Assembly (NCBI GenBank): GCA_027596075.1
Contig: JADGJC010000080.1
Span: 62,001 to 126,000, forward strand
Source: Rhizophlyctis rosea
Taxonomy: Eukaryota > Chytridiomycota > Chytridiomycetes > Rhizophlyctidales > Rhizophlyctidaceae
Length of the DNA: 64,000 bases
Reading direction: 5' to 3'
How positions within the stretch are numbered: position 1 is the first letter of the stretch; every line of letters begins with the position of its first letter. This document shows, one piece after another, positions 44,201-61,668 of the stretch. The notes under the pieces are model-generated. The model was not told where the DNA came from and did not search any database. It saw only the letters and a program-made list of their open reading frames with translations. Position numbers and translations under genes: made by a program.

Positions 44201-46141
44201 ATGAATTCGAACCAAACCATCTGTGCGAACATTCTGTGCCCAACGTCCCGGCTGACTACATGCTCCGCGCAGCAGTCGGCCGAGGCGAACACTATTTGCA
44301 CCCTAATCACGCCAAGGACTCTTCCTTCAAACGCACCGCCTCTGTGCTCCACGCAGCCTTCCCTGCCGGGCATCTCTATTGGCTGTGACGACTTTGGTGT
44401 GACTACTTTGTAAGTGCCGATAGATTGCCATCAGCCGTCTGCATTCGCTTGCTCTAATCCATCTCTTCTGTAGATCCTTGTCTGGGGAATGGTGTCCATT
44501 GAGCGGCCCGACCGATTTCTCTTCGCTGACCAGACTGAAAACTTTGTACGTTTGCTTGTGCATGTTGGGCAACTTAAGCACATCCACTCATTGCAGCGGA
44601 ATTACAGGAAGGTTTCCAATTGTGCATTGGGCGGGCAAAGAGCCGCCAAATGGACTTTTCCATCATCGCTCACTGAACTGTGAGTGGCATACTTGGATGG
44701 GTTTTCTCTGTGAGCACCGGCTCAACATTCATTTGCAGGTCCTTCACCGGCAGTGGACTTCAAGATTCATTCTTGGGGAGCGTCAAATCAGGCAGCAGCG
44801 GTCTTTCTTCCACGTCAACAGGCCAGCGAGAGTTGATTACGGATCCAGATATGCAGACTATGTAGGCGGAATGGGCGCATTTGAATTGAACCGAACATGG
44901 CAAACTAACCTGCACGTTGATTAGAAATCTTTCAAATAATTCCTTTCAAACATTCCCGTTTGCCCGTGTGATTCAAGCGCGTACTTCACCATTCGTTCTG
45001 TATGTGTCTGTGGCGTCTGTGCATCATCTGCTATGAGCTCACATGATTTTACTTGAATGGCCGCAGTAATCTTTCCAACAACCAAATCTCATCAGACTCT
45101 TCCGGCAATGAGACCACAAACTGGAATGAGGCCGCTGCGGCATTCAGCACATGCGATCTTGCGGGCAACCCCATCGCGTCTCAAGTACCCCAGGGTTCGA
45201 AGTGTGCTTCTGGTGACAACGGTCTTGGAGGTTTGACTCCGACTGCGCCCGGGCCAACAACCAGTACGTTTTTCCTTGTTTGTTTACATTGATTACAATG
45301 AGATTGACATAATGTGGCTTTCAACAGACACACCCAATGTGAACGCCAGCGCATCTGAATCCAGCAGCACCAGCAAAGCAGGAATCATAGCCGCAGGCGT
45401 CATTGTTCCGTTAGCAGCCATTGCCATCATCAGTGTTGCATTCTTCCGCTGGCGACGCCGCAGGAAGTCGGGCAATGCGTACATGGCGAGCAACACCGAA
45501 GCCTCATTTGACGGACCCATGCCTCCAGTCCCGGTTCCTGTTGCGATTCAACGGGACACGGGTGACGAATGGAACCCCACCAAATTCCATTTTGTCATCC
45601 GAGGTCTATACCAAAGTCTCAATGCCGTGTTCGCAGCTGCACACAATGCCGCGCCTGACAATTCACGCGAGCACATACCCCAAACCGTTGCTTCGTGGGG
45701 AGCAAACGGAGCGGGGTTGCCCTATGCTCTAGCAACCGACCCAGTGAACGGTGTACCTCCACGGATCGTCAAGTCTTGGATCTTCTACCGCGCGGTGTCG
45801 CAAGTTCTGGTTGCGGGGTATTTCAACGAAAAGTTGGAGGTATCAGCTGATAGACTGTATGATCTAGTGCAAGCGCAAACGCGGGAAGCAATGGGGGTTG
45901 AGGCGCCTCAAGATTCCGTTACGGCTTTCGTGCTCAAATGCCAAGAGTTGAAAGCGGCTCTCAGCACGCGAAAGGCGGGGGTAGAAGCGTTCTTGCCGGC
46001 ACCGGGAGAAGGGTTCAATGAGGTCTTGCATGAGACGGAGGACGAGCGGGGAGGAGCGGCGGTCATCGGGTTGTTGCCCGGGTTTGTGGAAGCCAAGACG
46101 GGGACGGTCTACCACAAGGCAAAGGTGTGCTTCATAGCTTA
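44201..46141 (+). CDS. leucine-rich-repeat single-pass receptor-like protein
   Basis: The ectodomain begins with a Cys-containing cap (SIGCDDFGVTTLSLSGEWCP), then LRR-type repeats (DFSSLTRLKTL, ITGRFP, FPSSLTELSFTGSG, INLSNNSFQTFPF, NLSNNQIS) and a capping region (CDLAGNPIASQVPQGSKC). A Ser/Thr/Pro-rich stalk leads to one membrane helix (AGIIAAGVIVPLAAIAIISV) and a stop-transfer RWRRRRK. The ~220-residue cytoplasmic part (WNPTKFHFVIRGLYQSLNAV ... AKTGTVYHKAKVCFIA) has no kinase motif and matches no family I know. Introns of about 50-100 bases separate the LRR exons. The start is uncertain: the ATG at 44201 gives no signal peptide. In the exon at about 44599-44671 a one-base frame change is needed to keep the repeat running (see findings). 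Confidence 0.75.
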
Positions 46142-46711
46142 GATGGAAGTAGTATTCAGCACCTTGTAGTTATTTGTTTTTGTAAATTCATAATTTGTGT
46201 GCGTGTGGCGTTCCCATTATAGAATCTACTTACTATTATGCACACTAGGCATGCATATGTGAGGCAGAGTTCTCTCTCAAACAGTGCGACCCCCCGCGAA
46301 ACTGATGGCAAAGTTGCGGCATAGTCATGCAATCAGGGGTCACAGCCATAAAAACGCTTGATTGATCGAGCGACGAATAGTGCGGCGAGAGAGTGCGGTG
46401 TGCAGTGCAATGGAGGGGTATCTGATCGCAGTTCCAATTGACGAGTCACAACCCACAATGCGTCCGCGGTCGGGAACCACTTGGACCCAATTTTCCCGAA
46501 TTGCCATATCAATCTGACCAATTGACGCAGCGTCTTCACCCAATCATAACAATCATATCACCCACAGAATAGCCGCTATGTCCCCATGTCTTCGCATAAT
46601 ATGACCATGGTTTTGCAATGAGTACAGGATATCTTTGTGCACCGGTACTACTATCTACTTTGTACATGAAGCCCCTCCACCGACTGCAACAAATTTCGCC
46701 AAACTGCCAAC
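46142..46711. other. convergent intergenic stretch
   Basis: 570 bases between the 3' ends of the LRR receptor (+) and the deaminase-like gene (-). No gene, repeat or RNA recognised. Confidence 0.4.
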
Positions 46712-48115
46712 CTAAGCCAACTCAATCTCAAAAACATCTCCCTCATCCGCATCCTCCTCGCCAATTCCCTTCCCCTCCACTGATGAATTACTTCCCGCAC
46801 ATGCCCTAGCCTCCTTCAACTTCTCCATATCCTTCGCACTCCTCTCCCTCAACGCCGCCAAAAGCTTCTCCCCAGCATCGCCGACCACTCCAAAATCTGG
46901 ACACTTCCACCGCGACCAAATCTTCTCATTGAAACCAGATACTTCGAATTGGTCTCTGAGTACCGCCCCGCAACAGAAACAGCAGAGGTTGCTTATACCA
47001 ATGGGTGTTCTCCTGCCATTGACAACCCCACGACGAATAAGTCCTTCCGCAACTGCCATCTCGGCATGAAGGTCCACAGTCAGGGTGTTCCTGAAGAACA
47101 CTACCTCCCTATTTGCGGCAAACTTCACGAATGACGACACTGATTGATTAATCAAAGTCAGTCTGAGCACTCGCCTCAACAACAAGATATGGTGGATTCA
47201 AAACTCCTTTGCCCTACCTTTTTGTCCCTCTGGAAGCACCCTGTCATAGATCACCTCCTCATGACCCTTCAACCCCAATCCATTAACCCCCTCATCCCGA
47301 TCCAAGCCTCTTATGTCAATTGTAACTGAGGGAATCTCAAAGAGCGTCCCCTCATCAACCAATTGACGTTCAATATCAGTTGAAGGGCGGTTGCGGAGGG
47401 ATGTAACGCATTTTGTCAGACTTCTGATGTGATTTGCGTATTCTGAAACTTTGAAAATACGTCGGACAAGGAGGATGGGATATGGAGATGGGGTGCAAGC
47501 ATCAAAGGATGTTGTGCTCCACTGTTTTTGTAGGGTGTAAGCGGTTTGTATTGCAGATTCCGCCGCAGCATAGAATGCGTCGGTAGGGAGTTGTTGGTTC
47601 AGGGCATGATCCGTATGGATCAACAGTGCGGCGAAGCCTGGCTCATTGTCTTCTGAGGATTGCCTCAAAAGTTCTAGCTTAAGTTTGCTAAGTCTAGGTG
47701 ATAGTCTTGGGAAACAGAACGCTACAGCATTTTTGAGGAGTTGAGTACTAATCTCCCGGCGACTTTGTGCGTGCTCACGACCCCCCATACGCAAGTAAAC
47801 CTTCAAAAGTAGGAAAAAGTTTGACGTGTAGGCGGACGACTCTGGAACTTTCTTATTCCTGCCAATGAGAATGGTCTTCGTGGTTATGTCGAAGGAGACC
47901 GCGGTAGGGTTCTGAGCTTGCGGGGTGAGCAGGAATGCCACTGCATCAAGAAAGACCAGGCGGTCGGACTTTCCAAAGTCGTTGATGAGAGTGCGCTTAG
48001 GCACCGAATCCAGACCAGCTGCCACCTGTAAACTTGAGTAAAGTTTAGAAGTCATATGGACGGATTCCGCTGTGTGGGAAAGCAAATGAGGGGCTAGAGA
48101 GCAGAAGAAACACAT
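46712..48115 (-). CDS. OTT_1508-like deaminase domain protein
   Basis: Two exons (48115-47218 and 47139-46712) join in phase to 441 residues. The N-terminal ~290 residues are helical and unrecognised (LYSSLQVAAGLDSVPKRTLI ... VTIDIRGLDRDEG). The C-terminal part carries a zinc-dependent deaminase core. It has LTVDLHAEMAVAEGLI, with the His-Ala-Glu motif (zinc His plus proton-shuttle Glu), and then IGISNLCCFCC, supplying the Cys pair. This matches the fungal OTT_1508-like deaminase family of the cytidine deaminase-like superfamily, whose substrate is not established. A Lys/Glu-rich tail ends the protein. An alternative start is the Met at 48055. It is divergent from the Sip5 gene. Confidence 0.75.
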
Positions 48116-48834
48116 TGTTCTTGTCTCTCAAATCAAACCGTCAAATGAATGTGGCACAGTTCGCGGGTATTGCGGCAATCGGGTGACAAGCGCCGTAGCG
48201 CCGTAAGTTCCAGCATTGGCCTGGGCACTTCAGCACTTCTTCACGTAGTTTCACCAGTCTTTTTACATCTGTGTGCCTGGGCTGTTTCTGGGCGAGCTCC
48301 TTACCGAATAACAGCGGGTCACCAACTGCGTTCTATAACCAAGAGGAGGTTATTTTAGAGGCACTCTTTGACGCTTGTCGGGTATGAGATAGTTGGGTAT
48401 GTTCCGGTATCAAGCCCGGCTGGGCCTCATCCCCGCGCAAGTTCTCACCGGCCGTGTGTAAAACATAGATATTGGATACCCCGCTCTCTTCACTCACCAC
48501 CACAGCCACTGTTTCTCCGACCCTTCCAAGTTCATATTTCTTTCTTCCAAAAAATCTTGTCGCGTTGCAATTTACACTCGAATTCTGGGGCTTAATTCGT
48601 TGGGCTGCCGCACACGCTTCCTTCACACCCTCGGTCTATCCCGTTGACATCTGTGTGCTTACTGCGGAGTCAGTTACGCTTACCTCGCTTGGTAAGACTT
48701 GCATCTCGGGCTTTGCGAACGAAGGATGTGGGTTGACGTTATTGTTCAGGCTGCTATCTATCGACCTCACGACTCAACGCCGCCACTTCTGTTAGCGTCG
48801 GAAAGGGACAGGGCAATAATACAAATTAGGCAAG
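48116..48834. promoter_or_regulatory. divergent promoter region, deaminase-like / SIP5
   Basis: 719 bases between two head-to-head genes. The ORFs inside are short and overlapping, without family signatures. I saw no specific binding motif. Confidence 0.35.
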
Positions 48835-50675
48835 ATGGGAAATCATAGCACAAAGCCGCGTGAAGGAGAGGAGGAGCCACACACACTGGACGAAGGGGTA
48901 TGTTGGTGATACATGGGTTTGACGATGCTGGACAATTCTCCTGACAGTGCAAATGCAGTATTTCAATCCATTAGGCGTATACCCCAATGCGCCACAGGAC
49001 TGGGATATTGCTGTTGTCCAGCGTTTGATCAGAGAGCGTCGATTATCACCATTTTACAAAGGGCTCCCCGATGCGGACGACGCAGCAGCAGAACACACCA
49101 CAGGCAGTTCTCCTCCCAAACCGGACTATATGTCGCAGGTATCGCAGGCTTCAGGCTTGTCTGGACTCAGTCACCGGAAAAGTTTCGGAGATGACGCTAC
49201 GTTGCCTGGATCATCATCACCATCCTCACCTACCGGATCCCGCTCATCATTTTCGCACAAGCGTTTCCACCACGAACGGCAACGGTCAACCTCTTCCCTT
49301 TCGTCGTCGTCTCTAAAAGGGAAGAGGAGTTCATATCAGGAGCTGCCAGTGTCTTTGATAAAGCCGGAGGATCTATATAAGAGTCCTATCGAATGTCCCA
49401 TTTGTTTTTTGGTGAGCGCCTATTCCTGACTTGGAAGCATACATCCGAATGCGTTCAGGGAACTAAAGTTCAGAAATAGTACTACCCCCGAAACATCAAC
49501 TACTCCCGCTGCTGCGAGCAACCCATCTGCACCGAGTGCTTCGTACAAATCAAACGCTCAGAATCGACAATGGATTCCGCCGCCTGCCCCTTCTGCGTTG
49601 AACCGAACTTTGGTGTTATATATTACTCACCAAAGTCACCGGAATATCGTGCAAAGTACGGAGATATCGCGAGCCTTTCTGATGCGATGAGCGTCAGAAG
49701 TGTGCCCACAAGCGAGACGACGAATGGGGAGAAGAGTGGGGTGGAGGCGGATGAGTCGGGGTATCTGTCGCCGGGGCCGCAGTCTCCGGTTACGGGACGG
49801 CGGAGAAGTTTGAGTCATAAGAGTCCTGGTGTGGTGACGACTGGTGAGGCTCGTTTTTTTTTTCGACATCATAAGGGATATATGCTAATTTTACTTTAGA
49901 TGAGATCCGGCCAGATGGAGTGCGAAAACAGCAACAACTTGCACTGGCGCGGGCGGTGAATCAGCGACGTGTGGTACATCCCTTGGCCGGGGTGCCTCGG
50001 CGGAATCGAACTACTTTCAACACAAGGTAGGTTGTAAGATACGCTACCTACTATGATTGAGGACCTTATCAAGATGGCTTCTTTTCTTTAGCAACATGGA
50101 TGCAGATACACAGCGCGAGCTTGCCAGCGCCGCGGCGGCTGCAGCAACATTGGTGGAAGGCCTGTCGAACGCCGCTGGTGAGGGCAGTGGTCGCCGAGCT
50201 GGACGTCGGGTGCCGCGGAACGCTGGGGAATTGGCTTTTGGATATATGGATGGTGAGTTTTCCTATTGCATCTTTTTTCAATCTGCATCGTCCGTATGAT
50301 GTCTAAATTGTTATGTCCGCAGCGGTACGGGGCATGGGCGCAGATCTGGAAGAGTTGATGATCATGGAAGCAGTAAGAAGATCGTTGATGGAGTCGACCG
50401 CACAAACGTCGAACGAAACTACTGCGGAGAGCGGCGGTAGCACCACTGGCTCCGCATCCTCTCCTCAAGCCTCTGCATCGGATAGCAGCCCGGCGTCAGC
50501 AACATCTGGTGCCGGTCCAGCTTCGTCGGAAACTCCGTCGACAAACTCTCCTCCTCCAGCGACGGTTACCGACGTGGTGATTCCGCCTGCGGAGGAGAGG
50601 AAGACGCCGGTTGGTGCTGGGGAGGAGGGGATAAATGTTTCTGCGGTGCCGGTGGAAAACGGTGGGCATGAATGA
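48835..50675 (+). CDS. SIP5: Sip5-like protein with RING-type zinc finger
   Basis: Sip5 is a Snf1- and Reg1/Glc7-interacting protein in yeast. Exon 1 (48835-48897) starts MGNHSTKPREG. The Met-Gly-Asn start with Ser at position 5 is a good N-myristoylation context. Exon 2 (48959-49411) continues YFNPLGVYPNAPQDWDIAVV and RRLSPFYKGL, the family's conserved N-terminal block, then a long Ser-rich region. The finger is [27 protein letters not shown] and, after a loop, ACPFC, split by an intron after CPICFL. It is followed by VIYYSPKSPEYRAKYGDI. The C-terminal half has Ala-rich and Ser/Pro-rich segments with a conserved helix (ADLEELMIMEAVRRSLMEST). It stops at 50675. Confidence 0.88.
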
Positions 50676-51162
50676 TGGGATAGGGTGGGCTGGAGCGGTG
50701 GTTGGGGCTGGTGGTTGATACCCGATGTAGCTGTATGTGCATGTTTTTTGAGGTAGGATGGGGCGGTTAGATAGGTATGGTGGGTGGTGGCGCTTGTAGA
50801 ATTAGGCGGGATGGAAGGCCGTTCGCATTTCTTCTGGTGCTTATGGTGGAGCTGCTTCCATGACATCCCCTTAGCTTGTTCTTATAGTTGTAGTGAGCGT
50901 TCTGATTCGTAGGGGGGAAGATGGGGAAGTCGCCCTTTGTGTTTTGTCGGTTCCATGTTTCATAGCCGTTTTCTACCTTTCATTCCGGCCCTTTTCTTTT
51001 TCAGCTGAAGATATTGTTTTCGTCGAAAAATCCGTTATATTCTTTTTTTCTTCATGTATAAAAATGTACGAATGATCTGTCCATTGGTTTTTTTTGTATT
51101 GTTTTTGCGGACGTGGGTACTTCATGTGGTTTCCATGTTTTGGTATTACGAGACGCATGATT
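50676..51162. other. convergent 3' region
   Basis: Sits between the Sip5 stop and the stop of the minus-strand gene at 51163. It is T-rich on the plus strand with several TTTTT runs around 51.0-51.1 kb, as expected for 3' ends. No gene seen. Confidence 0.4.
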
Positions 51163-52222
51163 TTATGTGACAGAGTTCGTCAGTTGTGGCAAATGATACA
51201 TCAACCCTGCACCTTCAGGCGGCCGAAACACCGCCGCGCTTACCACCCCATACATTTTCCTCAATAACATAATCAACGTTTTAAGCTGATCCGCCTCGCC
51301 ATCCATCCTCTCCTCCACTCCACCACACGCCAGCTCCACCACCCTCCCATACGCAGCATCCAACTCCACATTGATGGATTCCAAACACTTTAGCAAACGC
51401 AGACTCGCGACGCGGTGAGATTCTTCTGCTAGGGCGTGGCATTGTTTCAGTACTGGGAGGTGGGATAAGGGTGTCGTGGAACGTGGGTTGGGGTGGAAGT
51501 TCAGACTTAGGTATGTGCTGTGTCTGGTGTGGTTTGAGGTTGTTGGCGGGGATGTGGAGGCGAACGAAGCGGATATTGAGAGGATTGTTTGGTGTCCGTC
51601 TGATAGGTCTCCGGAGCTTTCGAAGGTTAATCGTAACATCTTTGATGTGGGGAAGAATGTCAGCCACAATCGTTGACAGTCAGTTCTGTGAACTTTTGTT
51701 GCATGGAAGCGTACCTGCGAGTCCCACCCGCTCCAAGTCAAGTTGCGTCCAAACACGTCTCGTTGAGCGCGCACCACATTCAACGGGTCATGCAATCGGA
51801 TGAACTGAAGTTTGCAAGCCCACAGAGAGAGTTCTGATGATTGTGGTGGGGGTGCTGGTTCTTGTGGCGGGAAATCCGCATCGGGAGTGCCGGGAAGTGC
51901 GGCTGGAGACTTTGCTGCTGCCTCGGGCAGGACTTCTACTGCCTTTCCCTTCTCTTTGTCTTTATCCTTTCGCTTCCGTCGGCGCTGTTTCTTTTGCGGA
52001 TGATCCTGGTGGGTACGTACTTCGTCGGAAGTGGCATCTGTCGGCGCTTTCCGTTTTCTGTTGTTTACTTCGTGCACAGATGGTCAGTACATGTCCTATG
52101 GTGGGTCTGATGCAATGCGCACCTGTTTCGTGGCCAATGTTCTTGTCTTCAAGAGTGCGAAGCAAGTTCAACTGCGTTTTCGCGTATGCGCCCGGACCTG
52201 CCAGTGCAGTTTGGATTGCCAT
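51163..52222 (-). CDS. unrecognised protein with a lysine/arginine-rich segment
   Basis: Two exons (52222-52123 and 52067-51163) join in phase to 334 residues. The start MAIQTALAGPGAYAKTQLNL leads into NLLRTLEDKNIGHETG. A strongly basic stretch follows (KKQRRRKRKDKDKEKGK) that looks like a nuclear localisation signal. The rest is a folded-looking domain with WACKLQFIRLHDPLNVVRAQ, RLWLTFFPTSKMLRLTFESS and a C-terminal helical part ending FRPPEGAGLMYHLPQLTNSV. No motif identifies a family. Length, start and nuclear signal would suit a subunit of a transcription or chromatin complex, but that is inference. It is divergent from beta-tubulin. Confidence 0.7.
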
Positions 52223-55042
<2,820 letters not shown>

Positions 55043-55432
55043 ATGTAGTGTTGTGTCCGTGTTCAATGTCAAATACAACTTTGCTGGCCAATTTCTAGCT
55101 TGTCAATACATCGGATTGCGTTTAGAAGAAGGACAACTTTGTTGCCGCCAGGGTTGTACAGCACTTGTCCAAACCCCCACAAATCTCTTAATTGAATTTG
55201 ACCTCCGGAGCCCCTCTCATTCTTTTCCCCCTGAATTTTAATTTCATTTTGCAGGGACCTTCTTTCTCATTCACATAAGACGGAGATTGGAACTAGGTAT
55301 TGCCGCTTGTTTGCCTGCACTACTTGAGAAAACACAAGAAGCTGCCCCCGCAGAGAGACTCAGATCTTCTCAACAATTTCCTGTTTTTCAGCAATATACA
55401 GACCCTTCACCCCCACCACCAGCCCTTTCACC

Positions 55433-55820
55433 ATGCAACTCAAACACTTCCTCATCACTCTATCCATCCTGCTCACTTCCTCCCATGCACAATCAATTGC
55501 TGACATACCGCTGCGCATTGAAGTGCACCCTTGATATCCTGGGCGTAACAGGCTGCGCACAGACCGACGTAGCATGCCAGTGCCAAACCACGACCTTGGT
55601 TTCCAGCGTTTTGTATTGTGCTGAGGGACAGGGTTGTTCGGATGATGATCAGGAGAGGACGGTGACGGCTTTGAGTGGGATTTGTGCGCGGGCTAGTGTT
55701 GTACCAGTTGCCCCTCCACCTCCATCCCCGGCGGATACCCTTAATACTGGAGATGTTTTTCCTGATCCGGAATTCCGAAGTGGGATTGATGGCCAACCGG
55801 ATGGTGCTGCATTTGAATGA
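55433..55820 (+). CDS. CFEM-type secreted protein with apparent frameshift
   Basis: An ATG at 55433 opens a strong signal peptide, MQLKHFLITLSILLTSSHAQ, followed by SIADIPL. About 20 codons later in the next frame is an eight-cysteine CFEM domain: CALKCTLDILGVTGC, then CQC in AQTDVACQCQTT, LYCAEGQGC and a final Cys in LSGICA. The spacing fits the CFEM pattern. The signal-peptide frame hits a stop soon after IPL, and the CFEM frame has no good start of its own, so a one-base change near 55510 separates them. Either the gene is broken or the sequence has an error. The C-terminus (DVFPDPEFRSGIDGQPDGAA) has no GPI-anchor hydrophobic tail. CFEM proteins are surface or secreted, and some bind haem. 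Confidence 0.7.
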
Positions 55821-56241
55821 TGTGTTGTAGGTGAGGCATTCTATGTTACTTCCACATACCACATGATACTGATAGATACATAAGAAAATCACCAGTTAAA
55901 TGTCAAAAAATCGCTTGTATGCATGCATTGTGTATAGTTTTATGCCCGCTTTGTATTTCTATCAATGCAGTTGGTCATTATGACGCCCACGGTTGATGAT
56001 ACCTTATTCACACAGTGAACAGTGATGCGTTTTGTGAGGAAGACGGGTGGGACCGGCTTTCACCCAGGTTTTACCAAATGGAGATGAAGTCCATATGGTC
56101 GTGCAACGCATTATTACACCCCAGGTTGACAGAACGAATGGGAGCGAGTTCATCAATTATAGAATTGAGGTAGACTGAAGTATTCTAAATGATAGGACAG
56201 TGGTGTTCTCCGCATACCTATTCCCAACCCATTAAAAAAAC
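55821..56241. other. convergent intergenic stretch
   Basis: About 420 bases between the CFEM gene and the 3' end of the minus-strand membrane protein. Nothing recognised. Confidence 0.4.
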
Positions 56242-57300
56242 CTATTTGACGTGGTAGTGAGGAACCTCTGGCGGTGCCATTGATACTCCCGCATACTGAG
56301 CAGGTTGCTGCCCGCCAGCAACCCACTGTTGCTGTTGACCCATAGGCGGGTACGCACCCCCAACATTCGCCTGCGCATTCCGGTTCTTCTTCTTCATCCA
56401 CCAAATAATCACTCCCGCCGCGGCAATAATGACTAGCACGCCGATGACTCCTCCGGCGATGGGGCCGGCAAGGTTTTGGCTGCCGGAACTGGAGGTTTTG
56501 GAGGAGTCACTGCTGGCTGTTGGGGAAGAGGAGGAGGAGGAGTTTGTGGAGGGGTCTACGGCATTTGTGCTGACGCTTGTGCCGTATGGGATGGTTTTTG
56601 AGGAGAGGGTCATGGGAACGCAGTAGACGTTTGGGGATGCGGAGCCTGTTGTGGCGTTTAGGAGGAGACAGCCGGTTTGGAAGGTTGGGAGGTAGATGGG
56701 ATCTCCGTCGGCTACCGCGCAACTTGTGTCGCTGGGGAAGAAGGTGGTTCGATGGTTGATGAGCTGTTGCCATGTATGCAACATCTACAGCGCAAATTGA
56801 TACTCACTTGAAAAACGACGTCACAATCGTCCCATTATTCAAACAATTAAACTTCACACTCTCCGTTCCCAAAGCCTGACAACTATTATCCCCCTTCGTC
56901 AAAAACACCTGGTTCGGTTGGTCCGCGTTACAGTCGCCCATGGATGGGTATGACTCGAAGACCGCATATGTTTGTCCACTGGTGTTGTTTGTGAGACCGT
57001 AGTCGGTGGAGGGGAACCCTTTCATGGTTGGGCCTACGCAGGTTATGCTGTATGATTGGGAGGATGCTTGGGCTTGGTTGCGGCATTCTACGGGTTCGCA
57101 GTTGGTGATGGTGGTTAGACTTTGTTGGGAGAGGATTGAACCTGGTAGGTTGTAAAGGTGTCAGTTTCGAGAGGTTTTTAAGCGCTTTAGGTGTGCCACG
57201 CACCTTTACAGTTGAGGTCGGACCAGGTGTACTTTACGTAGTATGCATTGACGCTTGCGGCCGCCAGAACGGCCAGCGAGAGTGTGAGCTTTGGTTGCAT
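56242..57300 (-). CDS. type I membrane protein with cysteine-containing ectodomain
   Basis: It starts at 57300 with a signal peptide (MQPKLTLSLAVLAAASVNAY). The ectodomain (YYVKYTWSDLNCKG, TNCEPVECRNQAQASSQSYS, YPSMGDCNADQPNQ, KFNCLNNGTIVTSFF, SDTSCAVADGDPIYLPTFQT) has about ten Cys and N-glycosylation sites. A Ser/Thr-rich stalk leads to a single membrane helix (IAGGVIGVLVIIAAAGVIIW) and a basic stop (WMKKKNR). The short cytoplasmic tail is Gly/Gln/Pro-rich (YPPMGQQQQW ... PPEVPHYHVK). Introns fall after NCK(G) and after the TSFF(K) segment. I do not recognise the family. The layout suits a cell-surface sensor or adhesion protein. Confidence 0.8.
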
Positions 57301-58241
57301 AGCGGGTTTGTTTACTTCTTTTGTTTACGTTTCCGGGTGACGTGTTGAGAGTGACAGCTCAGTAGTAAGGTGCAAATACCAGAAAAAGAGCTCCTTGAAT
57401 ATGGTGCTACGGCACTACTCGAATGTCAACCTCTGTCAGTTTTATTATTAGCAGCGTGACAGGACAAGAGGTCTCCTTCCTTGCTTCCAGGTAGCAAAAT
57501 GTTTGCTGCACAACAGGACTACAGGAGACAGGAGACGTCTTGCGTTCCTGGCGTACGACCCATCCGAGCAACGGGAGGGGGAACCAGTGAGTACAGACAG
57601 GACTCTGTGGCCGTGAGCCCCCAACCTTGTGCCACCCATGCAGACACTGTACCACCAAGTGGCGGCAGGAGGGATTCGGTATTTCCGCTTCCACGATTGA
57701 ATGGAGCGCGTCAGGGTCCGATGTAGGACCCTGAAGCGTTAAAAGTTTAAGATATGCCGTGGCGGTTCAATGCATAATGAGTGTTTTGGCTATGATGACC
57801 GCCTTATGTTCTTCAGAGACTGTTCTCATCTGCTAGTGATGTTGTTGCCCAATGCTTTCCTTTACAAGCAAGTTTCTCTGAAGTCAAGATCAATGCTGAC
57901 AAACTACTCATGCACTTGCCAGATCGTCCATAGTGCATGAACCTCCCTCACTATCCAGCGTCACGAACGGGCACTACCCTCAAATGGTTTCGAAGCGCAT
58001 AATGGAGGAAAGCTTTGATCTTTGTCGGAGGGGAATGAAGATCATTGGCACAGCCAGTGGCGCCACTGTGCCACAACCATGATCGTTTGATGTCAAACAG
58101 CCAAACTTCAAAATCAGGGTCCCAAATTTTGGCGCACAGCGCTTCAGCTCACTTCTTCCGCACGTCGATCACACAACACGCACTTTTCCACCCTATTTTC
58201 CAATCACTAGCGCTGAACAACCCAATACTGAACTCCGCTTC
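57301..58241. other. divergent intergenic region
   Basis: About 940 bases between the membrane-protein start and the kinase start. Short ORFs on both strands (57407-57726) lack family signatures; nothing else recognised. Confidence 0.35.
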
Positions 58242-61668
<3,427 letters not shown>

